From Ga0077560 sp046330435 (GTDB lineage: Bacteria; Actinomycetota; Thermoleophilia; Miltoncostaeales; Miltoncostaeaceae): 64,000 nucleotides of DNA. The stretch spans positions 124,001 to 188,000 of the forward strand of contig JAXLST010000012.1 in the NCBI GenBank assembly GCA_046330435.1, written 5' to 3'. Under the pieces are notes generated by a model. That model had not been told where the DNA came from and did no database searches. It saw nothing but the letters and a program-made list of their open reading frames with translations. The translations under genes and the position numbers were made by a program. Positions 1-7,905 of this stretch are shown here, in pieces (position 1 is the stretch's first letter; each line of letters opens with the position of its first letter).

Positions 1-412
1 CGCCGGCCCGGAGGGCGTCGCCCGCCTGCTCGCGTCGTGATCGCCCGGGTCGTCGCGTCCGCGCGCGACCCGGGCCGCCGGGTGCCGCCCGGGGCCGTCG
101 AGCCTCGGGCAGGTCGCCCTCCCAGAACGCCGGCAGGTCCATCTCGAAGCCGCCGTCCTCGGTGGCGTGCTTCTTGTGCCACTCGCTGAAGTTCGGGATC
201 GAGAAGCCCACGACGCGGCGTGAGGTCAGGTCCAGGCGCACCTGGATCTCCCGCTCGGGGTCCCAGATGGCCCGGGCGGGCGCCACCGGCCCGTACGAGC
301 AGTGGTAGGCGTCCTTGTCCTTGTCGTACTGGGTGAAGGTCTCGACGGGCGGCGGCTCGTCGCCGCCGGGGACGCCGGGCGTGCCCGGGGGTGGGGGAGG
401 CGTCGTGCTCAT
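1..412 (-). CDS. Hypothetical protein, 3' end outside the window
   Basis: A leftward frame opens at ATG 412-410 and stays open to the window edge (about 137 codons). It begins with a proline-rich stretch (MSTTPPPPPGTPGVPGG). A compact domain follows, with IWDPEREIQVRLDLTSRR and VVGFSIPNFSEWHKKH, so it looks like a small alternating beta/alpha fold. I do not recognise the family. After about codon 105 the translation turns arginine-rich and low-complexity, like non-coding shadow. The true end may therefore be earlier than the frame suggests, for example if a base is missing near 100-115. It is divergent from nothing obvious and lies downstream of the TetR gene on the same strand. Confidence 0.5.
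   Translation of the reverse strand, partial: MSTTPPPPPGTPGVPGGDEPPPVETFTQYDKDKDAYHCSYGPVAPARAIWDPEREIQVRLDLTSRRVVGFSIPNFSEWHKKHATEDGGFEMDLPAFWEGDLPEARRPRAAPGGPGRARTRRPGRSRREQAGDALRAG
2..40 (+). CDS. C-terminal tail of a gene entering from the left edge
   Basis: Only the last twelve codons and a TGA stop are visible; they read AGPEGVARLLAS. The tail is plausible as a protein end, but nothing in it identifies a family. It converges on, and apparently overlaps, the leftward gene that starts at 412. Confidence 0.35.
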   Translation, partial: AGPEGVARLLAS

Positions 413-460
413 GCGTGCTCCATGGTGGGAACGGGTCGGTGGCCGTGGCCTCCGGTCAGA

Positions 461-1066
461 CTACCCCGCCACCCGGGACGTCCGCATGCCGTTCAGCGCC
501 GCGTCGACGATCCGCTCGGCCAGGCCGGGCTCGTCCAGGGGCTCCAGGGTCACCAGGGCGCGGAAGAACAGCGGCCCCGCGACCATCGTCCCCAGCAGGC
601 CGGCGTCGGTGTCCGCGGGCAGCTGCCCGCGCTCGACGCCCCTGCGGATCACGTCGAGCACCTTCTGGCGCCGCTCGGCGACGAACGCCGAGTGGAGCTC
701 GGCGAACGCCGGGTCGTGCAGGGCCTCGGCGGCCAGGGACGGCAATGCCCCGGCCCAGCGCTCGGTCCGGAGCTGCTCGGCGAGCCCCGAGATGAGGGCG
801 ACCAGGTCGTCGCGCACGTCGCCGGTGTCGGCCCGCGGCATGTCGCAGGACATGTGGTGGAACGCGGCGGCCAGCAGCTCGGCCCGTGTGGGCCAGTGCC
901 GGTAGATCGTGGTCTTCGCGACCCCCGACCGGGCGGCGACCGCCTCGATCGTCACGCCGGGGAAGCCCTCCTCGCACAGCAGCTGCCCGGTGGCGTCCAG
1001 CACCGCGCTGCGGGAACGCGCCACCCGCGGATCGCAGGCCGCCGGTCGCTCGTCGGTGTCACCCAT
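461..1066 (-). CDS. TetR/AcrR family transcriptional regulator
   Basis: A 201-residue one-component repressor. An N-terminal helix-turn-helix lies near residues 30-52 (TIEAVAARSGVAKTTIYRHW is the classic TetR signature). An all-helical ligand-binding and dimerisation domain ends in ALNGMRTSRVAG. The start at 1066 is chosen because a strong ribosome site (AAGGGGG) sits just upstream and the TetR fold begins soon after; the frame is open further upstream but that part is not TetR-like. The gene is divergent from the drug exporter at 1170, with two palindromes between them, so it very probably represses the exporter and itself. The inducer is unknown. Confidence 0.93.
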   Translation of the reverse strand: MGDTDERPAACDPRVARSRSAVLDATGQLLCEEGFPGVTIEAVAARSGVAKTTIYRHWPTRAELLAAAFHHMSCDMPRADTGDVRDDLVALISGLAEQLRTERWAGALPSLAAEALHDPAFAELHSAFVAERRQKVLDVIRRGVERGQLPADTDAGLLGTMVAGPLFFRALVTLEPLDEPGLAERIVDAALNGMRTSRVAG

Positions 1067-1087
1067 TCCGTGCCCCCTTGCGCAGAA

Positions 1088-1105
1088 CGCTACGCAGGCG
1101 TAGCG
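1088..1105. promoter_or_regulatory. Palindromic operator candidate 1 for the TetR regulator
   Basis: A perfect inverted repeat, CGCTACGCAGGCGTAGCG (8-bp arms, 2-bp centre), lies in the intergenic region between the divergent TetR and MFS genes. TetR dimers typically bind such sites. The same half-site core (CTACGC / GCGTAG) recurs in the next palindrome. Confidence 0.65.
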
Positions 1106-1111
1106 TTGCCG

Positions 1112-1138
1112 TCCGCTACGCAACGGTAGCGTAGCGGA
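1112..1138. promoter_or_regulatory. Palindromic operator candidate 2 for the TetR regulator
   Basis: An inverted repeat with 9-bp arms (TCCGCTACG and CGTAGCGGA) surrounds a 9-bp centre that itself holds a further GTAGC half-site. It sits just upstream of the exporter start and shares its core with the palindrome at 1088-1105. Two linked operators suggest cooperative binding over both promoters. Confidence 0.6.
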
Positions 1139-1169
1139 TACGCCCACACCACACCGGAAGCGAGGGCCC

Positions 1170-2651
1170 GTGACGCAGGCCGACTCCAGGCGCTGGATCG
1201 TGCTGACGCTGCTCAGCCTCACCCAGTTCATCCTGGTCATCGACGTCTCCATCGTGAACGTGGCGCTGGCCGACATCCAGAGCGCGCTGGACTTCTCGCA
1301 GGAGAACCTGCAGTGGATCCTGAGCGCCTACACCCTCACGTTCGGCGGCCTGCTGCTGCTGGGCGGCCGCATGGCCGACATGTTCGGCCGCAGGCGGGTG
1401 TTCCTGATCGGCCTCGGCGTCTTCATCATCGGCTCGGCGCTGTGCGGCTTCGCGCTGTCCGAGCTCATGCTCATCCTGGCGCGCGCCCTGCAGGGCGTCG
1501 GCGGCGCGATCATCTCGCCCGGCGCGCTCTCCATCCTCATGACGACCTTCGCGGAGGGCGCCGAGCGCAACAAGGCGCTGGGCATCTGGGGCGCCATCGC
1601 CGGCGTCGGCGGGGCCGTCGGCGTCCTCGCGGGCGGCTTCCTGGTCGAGTACCTGTCGTGGCGCTGGGTGTTCCTCGTGAACCTGCCCATCGGGCTCGCC
1701 GTGCTGTTCCTGGTGCCGCGCTTCGTGCAGGAGAGCCGGGGCGAGGGCAACTCCCGCCTCGACCTGGGCGGGTCGCTCACCATCACCGGCGGCCTCGCGG
1801 CCCTCATCTACGGGCTCACCAGGGCGGAGACCGACGGATGGGGCGACACGATCACCATCGGGATGCTGGTGCTCGCCGGGGTCCTCATCCTGGGCTCGAT
1901 CCTGATCGAGGCCACGGTCAAGGACCCGCTGCTGCCCCTGGGCATCTTCAAGAACCGCACCCTCACCGGGGCCAACGTGGTGGGCTTCCTGCTGGGCGCC
2001 GCGATCTTCGCGATGTTCTTCTTCATCTCGCTGTACATGCAGCAGGTGCTGCGGTTCTCGGCCCTCGGCGTCGGCACCCGCTACCTGCTGTTCGCGCTGG
2101 TGATCATCTTCGCCGCGGCCGCGTCGCAGGCGCTGGTCACCAGGTTCGGCGTGCGGCCCGTGCTGGCCGCCGGCATGCTGTTCCTCATCGCCGGCCTGGC
2201 GTACTTCACGCAGATCGACGTGGACGGCACGTACCCGCGGGACCTGGTGCCCGGGTTCATCCTCGCCGGCATCGGGCTGGGCTTCTCGTTCGTGCCGGTG
2301 TCCATCGCCGCCCTGCAGGGCGTGCAGCCCCGCATGGCGGGCGTGGCCTCGGGCCTCATCAACACGTCCCAGCAGGTCGGCGGCGCCGTGGGCATCGCGA
2401 TCCTGTCGACCGTCGCGACGTCGACGACCACCGGCAACCTGGAGGACGCCGCCGCCGCGGCCGCGGCGGCCGGCAAGGACCCGCAGGCGGCGATCCAGGC
2501 GGCCACGCCCCAGGGGCTGGTCGACGGCTTCGTCAACGCGTTCACCGTCGGCATCGGGATGGCGGTCGTGGGCCTGGTGTGCACGCTGTTCATCATCCAG
2601 AAGGTGTCGGCCAAGGAGGCCGCCGCGGCGCACGCCGCGCCCGGCGTGTAA
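1170..2651 (+). CDS. MFS transporter, DHA2 (EmrB/QacA) drug:H+ antiporter type
   Basis: A 493-residue integral membrane protein with about 14 hydrophobic segments, the usual size of DHA2 exporters. The first segment carries the DHA2 signature DVSIVNVALADI (about residues 25-36). The loop after segment 2 carries motif A, GGRMADMFGRRR (about 66-76). Segment 5 shows the glycine-rich antiporter motif around GVGGAVGVLAGG. Translation starts at GTG 1170 behind a purine-rich site. The protein should expel toxic compounds in exchange for protons. The divergent TetR gene and the two operators between them indicate induction by substrate. A strong hairpin follows the stop. Confidence 0.92.
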   Translation: MTQADSRRWIVLTLLSLTQFILVIDVSIVNVALADIQSALDFSQENLQWILSAYTLTFGGLLLLGGRMADMFGRRRVFLIGLGVFIIGSALCGFALSELMLILARALQGVGGAIISPGALSILMTTFAEGAERNKALGIWGAIAGVGGAVGVLAGGFLVEYLSWRWVFLVNLPIGLAVLFLVPRFVQESRGEGNSRLDLGGSLTITGGLAALIYGLTRAETDGWGDTITIGMLVLAGVLILGSILIEATVKDPLLPLGIFKNRTLTGANVVGFLLGAAIFAMFFFISLYMQQVLRFSALGVGTRYLLFALVIIFAAAASQALVTRFGVRPVLAAGMLFLIAGLAYFTQIDVDGTYPRDLVPGFILAGIGLGFSFVPVSIAALQGVQPRMAGVASGLINTSQQVGGAVGIAILSTVATSTTTGNLEDAAAAAAAAGKDPQAAIQAATPQGLVDGFVNAFTVGIGMAVVGLVCTLFIIQKVSAKEAAAAHAAPGV

Positions 2652-2659
2652 GGCGCATT

Positions 2660-2694
2660 GCGGGCGGGGGCGGCGCTGCGCCGCCCCCGCCCGC
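2660..2694 (+). terminator. Strong GC hairpin after the MFS gene
   Basis: Two perfectly complementary 16-bp arms (left arm GCGGGCGGGGGCGGCG) are separated by a 3-nt loop, nine bases after the MFS stop. No T-run follows, as is common in very GC-rich actinobacteria. It separates the exporter from the methylmalonyl-CoA mutase transcription unit. Confidence 0.7.
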
Positions 2695-2740
2695 GCTCGC
2701 CTATCCTTCGCGGCGGAACACCGACCACGAGGGGATTGAC

Positions 2741-4894
2741 ATGGCGGACGAGCCAGCAGCGGGTCCCGGCGTCGAGGACTGGCGCGAGCGCGCCCAGGCC
2801 GAGCTCGGCGACCGGCCACTGGAGGACCTCACCCGGGTGACGCCCGAGGGGATCCCCGTCAAGCCGCTGTACACCGCCGCGGACCTCGAGGAGATCGAGT
2901 TCCTGGGCTCACTACCCGGCTTCGCGCCGTTCGTGCGCGGCGTGCGCGCGACGATGTACGCGAACCGCCCGTGGACGGTGCGCCAGTACGCCGGCTTCTC
3001 CACCGCCGAGGAGTCGAACGCCTTCTACCGCCGCAACCTGGCGGCCGGGCAGATGGGCCTGTCGGTGGCCTTCGACCTCGCCACGCACCGCGGGTACGAC
3101 AGCGACCACCCCCGCGTGGAGGGCGACGTCGGCAAGGCCGGCGTGGCGATCGACTCCGTCGAGGACATGAAGATCCTGTTCGACGGGATCCCGCTGGACC
3201 GCATGTCGGTGTCCATGACCATGAACGGCGCGGTGCTGCCGGTCATGGCGTTCTACATCGTCGCCGCCGAGGAGCAGGGCGTGAGCCCGGACAAGCTCGC
3301 GGGGACGGTGCAGAACGACATCCTCAAGGAGTTCATGGTCCGCAACACCTACATCTATCCGCCCGCCCCGAGCATGCGGATCGTCGCGGACATCATCGAC
3401 TACACCGCGCGGCACATGCCGCGGTTCAACTCCATCTCGATCTCCGGCTACCACATGCAGGAGGCCGGGGCGACGGCCGTGCAGGAGCTGGGCTTCACCA
3501 TCGCCGACGGCCTGGAGTACGTGCGCACCGCCGTGTCGCGAGGCCTCGACGTGGACGCGTTCGCCCCGCGCCTGTCGTTCTTCTTCGCCATCGGCATGGA
3601 CTTCTTCATGGAGGTCGCCAAGCTCCGGGCCGCGCGCCTGCTGTGGGCGCGGGTGATGGAGGGCTTCTCCCCGAAGAAGGCCGGCAGCTCGATGCTGCGC
3701 ACGCACTGCCAGACCTCGGGCGTGTCGCTCACCGCCCAGGATCCGTACAACAACGTGATCCGCACGACGGTCGAGGCCCTGGCGGCGGTGCTGGGCGGCA
3801 CCCAGAGCCTGCACACCAACAGCTTCGACGAGGCGATCGCGCTGCCGACCGAGACCTCGGCGCGCATCGCCCGGAACACGCAGCTCATCCTCGCGGAGGA
3901 GACGGGCGTGACCCGCGTGGTGGACCCCCTGGCGGGCAGCTACTACGTGGAGTCGCTCACGAACTCCCTGGCCGAGGCGGCGTGGGCCCTCATCGAGGAG
4001 GTCGAGGCGATGGGCGGCATGACCGCCGCCGTGGACGCCGGGATGCCCAAGCTGCGCATCGAGGAGGCCGCCGCCCGCCGCCAGGCCCGCGTGGACCGCG
4101 GCGAGGACGTCATCGTGGGCGTCAACAAGTACCGGCTGGAGTCCGAGGCGCCCATCGAGATCCTCGAGGTCGACAACCGGGCGGTTCGCGCCCAGCAGGT
4201 CGCGCGACTCGAGACGCTGCGCGCCGAGCGCGACCCGGCCCGGGCGGAGGCCGCCCTGGCGGCCCTGCGCGAGGGCGCCGCGGGCGACGGCAACCTGCTC
4301 GCCCTGTGCGTGGACGCCGCCCGCGCCCGGTGCACCGTCGGAGAGATCAGCGACGCGATGGAGGCCGTGTTCGGCCGGCACCGCGCGGAGGTGCGCAGCA
4401 TCTCCGGCGTGTACGGCGCCGCGTACCAGCAGGACGAGGGCTTCGGGGCCATCCAGGCCCGCGTGGAGCGGTTCGCGGAGCGCGAGGGCCGCCGGCCCCG
4501 CATGCTGGTCGCCAAGATGGGCCAGGACGGCCACGACCGCGGCGCCAAGGTCATCGCCACCGCGTTCGCCGACCTGGGCTTCGACGTCGAGGTGGGGCCG
4601 CTGTTCCAGACCCCGGCCGAGGTGGCCCGCGACGCCGTGGACGGCGACGTGCACGTGGTGGGCGTCTCCACCCACGCCGCCGGCCACAAGACGCTGGTGC
4701 CCCAGCTCATCCAGGAGCTCCGCGACCGCGGCGCGGGGGACGTGCTGGTGGTGTGCGGCGGCGTCGTGCCCGCGCAGGACCACCAGGAGCTCCTGGACGC
4801 GGGCGTGGCCGCCGTCTACCCGCCCGGCACCAACATCCCGGCGGCCGCGGAGGAGGTCATCGACCTCATCGAGCAGCGGCGCGTCACGGCGTGA
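2741..4894 (+). CDS. scpA: Methylmalonyl-CoA mutase, single-chain
   Basis: A 717-residue adenosylcobalamin enzyme that interconverts (R)-methylmalonyl-CoA and succinyl-CoA in propionate, odd-chain fatty acid and branched amino acid metabolism. The TIM-barrel catalytic half carries RTHCQTSG (about residues 319-326) and the YNN substrate segment. The C-terminal B12-binding half carries MGQDGHDRG (about 592-600), whose histidine is the lower axial cobalt ligand. Length matches single-chain mutases of the E. coli Sbm type. I chose ATG 2741 because GAGGGG precedes it; the frame is open far upstream but overlaps the exporter. The stop overlaps the start of meaB by 4 bp, so the two are translationally coupled. 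Confidence 0.97.
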   Translation: MADEPAAGPGVEDWRERAQAELGDRPLEDLTRVTPEGIPVKPLYTAADLEEIEFLGSLPGFAPFVRGVRATMYANRPWTVRQYAGFSTAEESNAFYRRNLAAGQMGLSVAFDLATHRGYDSDHPRVEGDVGKAGVAIDSVEDMKILFDGIPLDRMSVSMTMNGAVLPVMAFYIVAAEEQGVSPDKLAGTVQNDILKEFMVRNTYIYPPAPSMRIVADIIDYTARHMPRFNSISISGYHMQEAGATAVQELGFTIADGLEYVRTAVSRGLDVDAFAPRLSFFFAIGMDFFMEVAKLRAARLLWARVMEGFSPKKAGSSMLRTHCQTSGVSLTAQDPYNNVIRTTVEALAAVLGGTQSLHTNSFDEAIALPTETSARIARNTQLILAEETGVTRVVDPLAGSYYVESLTNSLAEAAWALIEEVEAMGGMTAAVDAGMPKLRIEEAAARRQARVDRGEDVIVGVNKYRLESEAPIEILEVDNRAVRAQQVARLETLRAERDPARAEAALAALREGAAGDGNLLALCVDAARARCTVGEISDAMEAVFGRHRAEVRSISGVYGAAYQQDEGFGAIQARVERFAEREGRRPRMLVAKMGQDGHDRGAKVIATAFADLGFDVEVGPLFQTPAEVARDAVDGDVHVVGVSTHAAGHKTLVPQLIQELRDRGAGDVLVVCGGVVPAQDHQELLDAGVAAVYPPGTNIPAAAEEVIDLIEQRRVTA

Positions 4895-5874
4895 CCGCCG
4901 GCCCGGCGGCCCTGGCGCAGGCGGTCCTCGCCGGGGACCGCCGCGCCCTGGCGCGCGGCATCACCCTGGTCGAGTCGACCCGCACGGACCACCGGGAGCA
5001 GGCGGAGGAGCTCCTGCGCATCCTGCTGCCGCACGCCGGGCGCGCGGTGCGCCTGGGCGTGAGCGGCACGCCGGGTGTGGGAAAGAGCACGCTCATCGAG
5101 GCGCTCGGCCTGCTCGTGCTGGACCGCGGGCACCGGCTCGCGGTGCTCGCGATCGACCCCAGCAGCAGCCGCACCGGCGGGTCGATCATGGGCGACAAGA
5201 CGCGCATGGGGGAGCTCGCCCGGCGGGACGAGGCGTTCATCCGGCCGTCGCCGTCCGGTGAGACGCTGGGCGGCGTGGCGCGGCGGACCCGCGAGGCCAT
5301 GGTGCTGTGCGAGGCGTCCGGGGCCGACGTGGTGTTCGTGGAGACCGTCGGCGTCGGCCAGTCCGAGACCGCCGTGGCCGCCATGACCGACCTGTTCCTG
5401 TTGCTGGTCGCGCCCGGCGGCGGCGACGAGCTGCAGGGCATCAAGCGCGGGATCATGGAGCTCGCGGACGTCGTGGCCGTCAACAAGGCCGACGGGGACC
5501 TCCTGCCCGCCGCAAACCGGGCCGTCGCCGCCTACCGGGGCGCGCTGCACCTCATGGTCCCCCGGCACCGCGACCTGCCCGCCGTGGCGCTCCCGGTGTC
5601 GGCCGTGGAGGGGACGGGCCTGGACGGCCTGTGGGAGGAGCTGCTGCGGCGCCGATCACATCTGGAGGCGTCCGGGGACCTGGCGGCGATGCGCGCCGGC
5701 CAGGCCCGGGCGTGGATGTGGACCGAGGTGCGCGAGGGGCTCATCGACCGGGCCCACCACGTGGCCGGCGACCTGGCCGCCGAGATGGAGCGGGCCGTGG
5801 GGGCCGGGGCCGTGCTGCCCCACGTGGCCGCGGCGCGGATCCTGGAGCGCGTGCTCCAGGATCCCGCGACGTGA
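4891..5874 (+). CDS. meaB: MeaB, methylmalonyl-CoA mutase-associated GTPase chaperone
   Basis: A 327-residue G3E-type GTPase that gates cofactor loading and protects the mutase from inactivation. The P-loop is GTPGVGKST (about residues 58-66), the MeaB signature AIDPSSSRTGGSIMGDKTRM follows, and the guanine-specificity motif NKAD lies further on. The start is GTG 4891, overlapping the mutase stop by 4 bp. The adjacent mutase makes MeaB, rather than the related ArgK name, the correct reading. The gene ends 4 bp before a convergent gene. Confidence 0.95.
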   Translation: MTAGPAALAQAVLAGDRRALARGITLVESTRTDHREQAEELLRILLPHAGRAVRLGVSGTPGVGKSTLIEALGLLVLDRGHRLAVLAIDPSSSRTGGSIMGDKTRMGELARRDEAFIRPSPSGETLGGVARRTREAMVLCEASGADVVFVETVGVGQSETAVAAMTDLFLLLVAPGGGDELQGIKRGIMELADVVAVNKADGDLLPAANRAVAAYRGALHLMVPRHRDLPAVALPVSAVEGTGLDGLWEELLRRRSHLEASGDLAAMRAGQARAWMWTEVREGLIDRAHHVAGDLAAEMERAVGAGAVLPHVAAARILERVLQDPAT

Positions 5875-5878
5875 GGGA

Positions 5879-7372
5879 CTAGCCGGCCACCGGGGGCTGC
5901 GGGCGGACCGGGCGGGGCCGGGCGACGACCTGCGTCTCGAACGCCGTGCGGACGCGGGTCGCGTTCGCGGCCGTGGCGACCGCCGCCCCGGCACGGTCAC
6001 CGGGCACGCCGCCGTTGAACCGCACCGACACGCGCACCACGCGGGTGCCGCCGGCGGGGATGGTGCCGAGGCGCCACACCAGGCGGCCGGACACCAGCTT
6101 CGCGCCGGACGGCCGCTGCGTGAGCGCCGCGCCGGACGGAAGGAACTGCTGCAGCACCACGCCGCGCGCCGCGTTGCGGCCGCGGTTGCGGACCGTGATG
6201 CGGTAGGTGGCGAGGCCGCCGGTGACCACGCGGGTGCTGCCGTCGGTCGCCAGGCCGAGGCGGGTGCGAAGCGACGTGACCCCGCCGCCGTCACCGCCGC
6301 CGGGCGGGACCTCCGAGCACCTGCCGCCCGTGACGGTGACGGCCCGGAATGCGGTGTTGTTCGCCGGGTTGGTGTCGCCGGGCACGCTGACGCGCGCGTC
6401 GTCGCGGGCGCCGGTGGCGCACATCTCCTGCGTGATGGGGAGCGTGCCGCGGTACGTCAGCGACGCGCCGGGCGCGAGCTGCGCGGGGACCGCCCCGACG
6501 GGGGCGAGGCCCTGCAGCGCCGGGTCGGTGACCGTGATGCCCGCCGTGTCCACCGGCACGTCGCCGCGGTTGGTCACGGTGAGCGTGTAGGTCGCGCTCT
6601 GCCCGGGGGAGTAGCTGGTGGCGTCCGTGGTGGCCGAGATCGACAGGTCGCCCACGCAGGTGACCGTGAACGACGCCGAGGAGGTGTTGTTTGTGAGGTC
6701 CGCCTCGCGTGTCTGGAGCGCGAGGTTGGCCTGCACCGAGCCGGTGAGCACCTTGCCGCAGTCGGCGGCGCCCGGGCGCGTGATGCCCCGGTAGTAGAGG
6801 TCCTCGCCCGGCAGGAACTCGTCGGGCTGGACGCCGACGTTCACCATGGGCGGGAGGTCCTGCGTCACGAAGTAGAACGCCGGCTGGCGCGGGATGGGGC
6901 TGGTCCCGGTGTTCCGGATGTGGACGGTCCAGGACACGTCCTCGCCGGGGCGGGCGGTGGCGCGGTCGGTGGTGAGTTCGGCCGACACGTCGAACCGGCA
7001 GGGGGTGCTCGCGGCGTTCGCGGTTGCCGCCCCGCCGTCGAGGTTCCAGGTGACGCTGCCCGTGAAGTCCACGGGGAGGCCCGAGAAGTACGTGCGGTCG
7101 TCGCGGTAGCCGGGGGTCGCGGATGCGGCGTCGGGGAGGAACAGGATGTCCTGGCCGCGGTCCGTGGGGGCCGGCGTGAAGCGGTTCTGCGGGCCGACGC
7201 CGATGATGACCGGGTTCGGCGTGGGGTTCGTGTACCCGAAGTAGGCGGTGAGACCGCCGGGGCGGGCGGCGACGCAGGTGACCTGGGGGGTGACGGCTGC
7301 GGCACCGGAAACCCAGACCAGAAGGGCGGTCCCGGTGAGCGCGCCGAGCGCGGGGAGGCGAATGGGCGTCAT
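5879..7372 (-). CDS. Secreted/surface protein with DUF11-type repeats
   Basis: A 497-residue exported protein. A hydrophobic segment near residues 5-25 (LGALTGTALLVWVSGAAAV) fits a signal peptide. At least three beta-sandwich repeats follow. Phrases such as YTLTVTNRGDVPVDTAGITVTD and YRITVRNRGRNAARGVVL are typical of the DUF11/CARDB class found in bacterial surface proteins. The end is arginine/proline-rich (RPRPVRPQPPVAG), with no clear sortase motif or transmembrane anchor. ATG 7372 is chosen because the signal peptide starts there; in-frame starts further upstream would add a hydrophilic leader. Function is probably structural or adhesive at the cell surface (inference). Confidence 0.8.
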   Translation of the reverse strand: MTPIRLPALGALTGTALLVWVSGAAAVTPQVTCVAARPGGLTAYFGYTNPTPNPVIIGVGPQNRFTPAPTDRGQDILFLPDAASATPGYRDDRTYFSGLPVDFTGSVTWNLDGGAATANAASTPCRFDVSAELTTDRATARPGEDVSWTVHIRNTGTSPIPRQPAFYFVTQDLPPMVNVGVQPDEFLPGEDLYYRGITRPGAADCGKVLTGSVQANLALQTREADLTNNTSSASFTVTCVGDLSISATTDATSYSPGQSATYTLTVTNRGDVPVDTAGITVTDPALQGLAPVGAVPAQLAPGASLTYRGTLPITQEMCATGARDDARVSVPGDTNPANNTAFRAVTVTGGRCSEVPPGGGDGGGVTSLRTRLGLATDGSTRVVTGGLATYRITVRNRGRNAARGVVLQQFLPSGAALTQRPSGAKLVSGRLVWRLGTIPAGGTRVVRVSVRFNGGVPGDRAGAAVATAANATRVRTAFETQVVARPRPVRPQPPVAG

Positions 7373-7498
7373 GTCGGCGCAGAGTCTCCCACGTTCGCCG
7401 GACATACGGAACAGCGGACCGTGCGATTGCCGGTTCACCCGCAATGGCCATTCCATGACCGCCCATGACCGGGTCCGGGCGCCCCCCATGGCGACAAC

Positions 7499-7531
7499 TT
7501 GACAACTGCACGGTTGTAAAGCAGCATGCCG
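7499..7531 (+). promoter_or_regulatory. Promoter and operator region of the ArsR-MMPL operon
   Basis: TTGACA at 7499-7504 resembles a -35 box, with a weak -10 candidate about 17 bp later. Overlapping it is an inverted repeat, ACAACTGCACGGTTGT (7502-7517, 5-bp arms). Further ACAAC/GTTGT half-sites lie just outside, at about 7493 and 7531. ArsR-family repressors bind such imperfect dyads over their own promoters. Confidence 0.5.
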
Positions 7532-7563
7532 TTGTCCACGCGATCCCAGGAGGACACCGGCCG

Positions 7564-7905
7564 ATGGCCATCCCGCACCCGCTTCCCGAGCCCGTCGTCG
7601 AGCTCGTCGCCGAGCGCTTCCGCGTCATGGGGGAGCCCATGCGCATCCGCATCCTCGAGCTGCTGCGCGACGGTGAGCGCACCGTCGGCGAGCTCACCGA
7701 GGCCCTCGAGGCGACCCAGCAGAACGTCTCCAAGCACCTCGGCGTGCTGCACCGCGCCGGCATCGTGAGCCGCCGCAAGGACGGCACCGCCGCCCGGTAC
7801 GGCATCGCCGACCCCCTCGTCCTCGACCTCTGCGAGCGGGTGTGCACGTCCCTGCGGCTGCAGGCCAACGAGCTCGCCGGCCTGCTGGGCGAGGTGGTCC
7901 AGTGA
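7564..7905 (+). CDS. ArsR family transcriptional regulator
   Basis: A 113-residue winged-helix repressor. The recognition region TVGELTEALEATQQNVSKHL lies near residues 40-59, followed by the wing GIVSRRKDGTAARYGI. I see no cysteine-based metal motif of the ArsR/SmtB type, so it probably senses something other than a thiophilic metal. The start at ATG 7564 has AGGAGG upstream. The stop overlaps the MMPL start, so the regulator and exporter form one operon, and the dyad at 7502-7517 is its probable autoregulatory site. Confidence 0.92.
   Translation: MAIPHPLPEPVVELVAERFRVMGEPMRIRILELLRDGERTVGELTEALEATQQNVSKHLGVLHRAGIVSRRKDGTAARYGIADPLVLDLCERVCTSLRLQANELAGLLGEVVQ

Noticed and set aside
1..110. 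Arginine-rich extension of the leftward edge gene as genuine protein
   Set aside because: The composition is like shadow reading and it overlaps the convergent gene tail; the true C-terminus cannot be set within the window.
4891..5874. ArgK (arginine transport kinase) as the name for this GTPase
   Set aside because: The gene overlaps methylmalonyl-CoA mutase and has the MeaB signature; ArgK is an older name for the same family.
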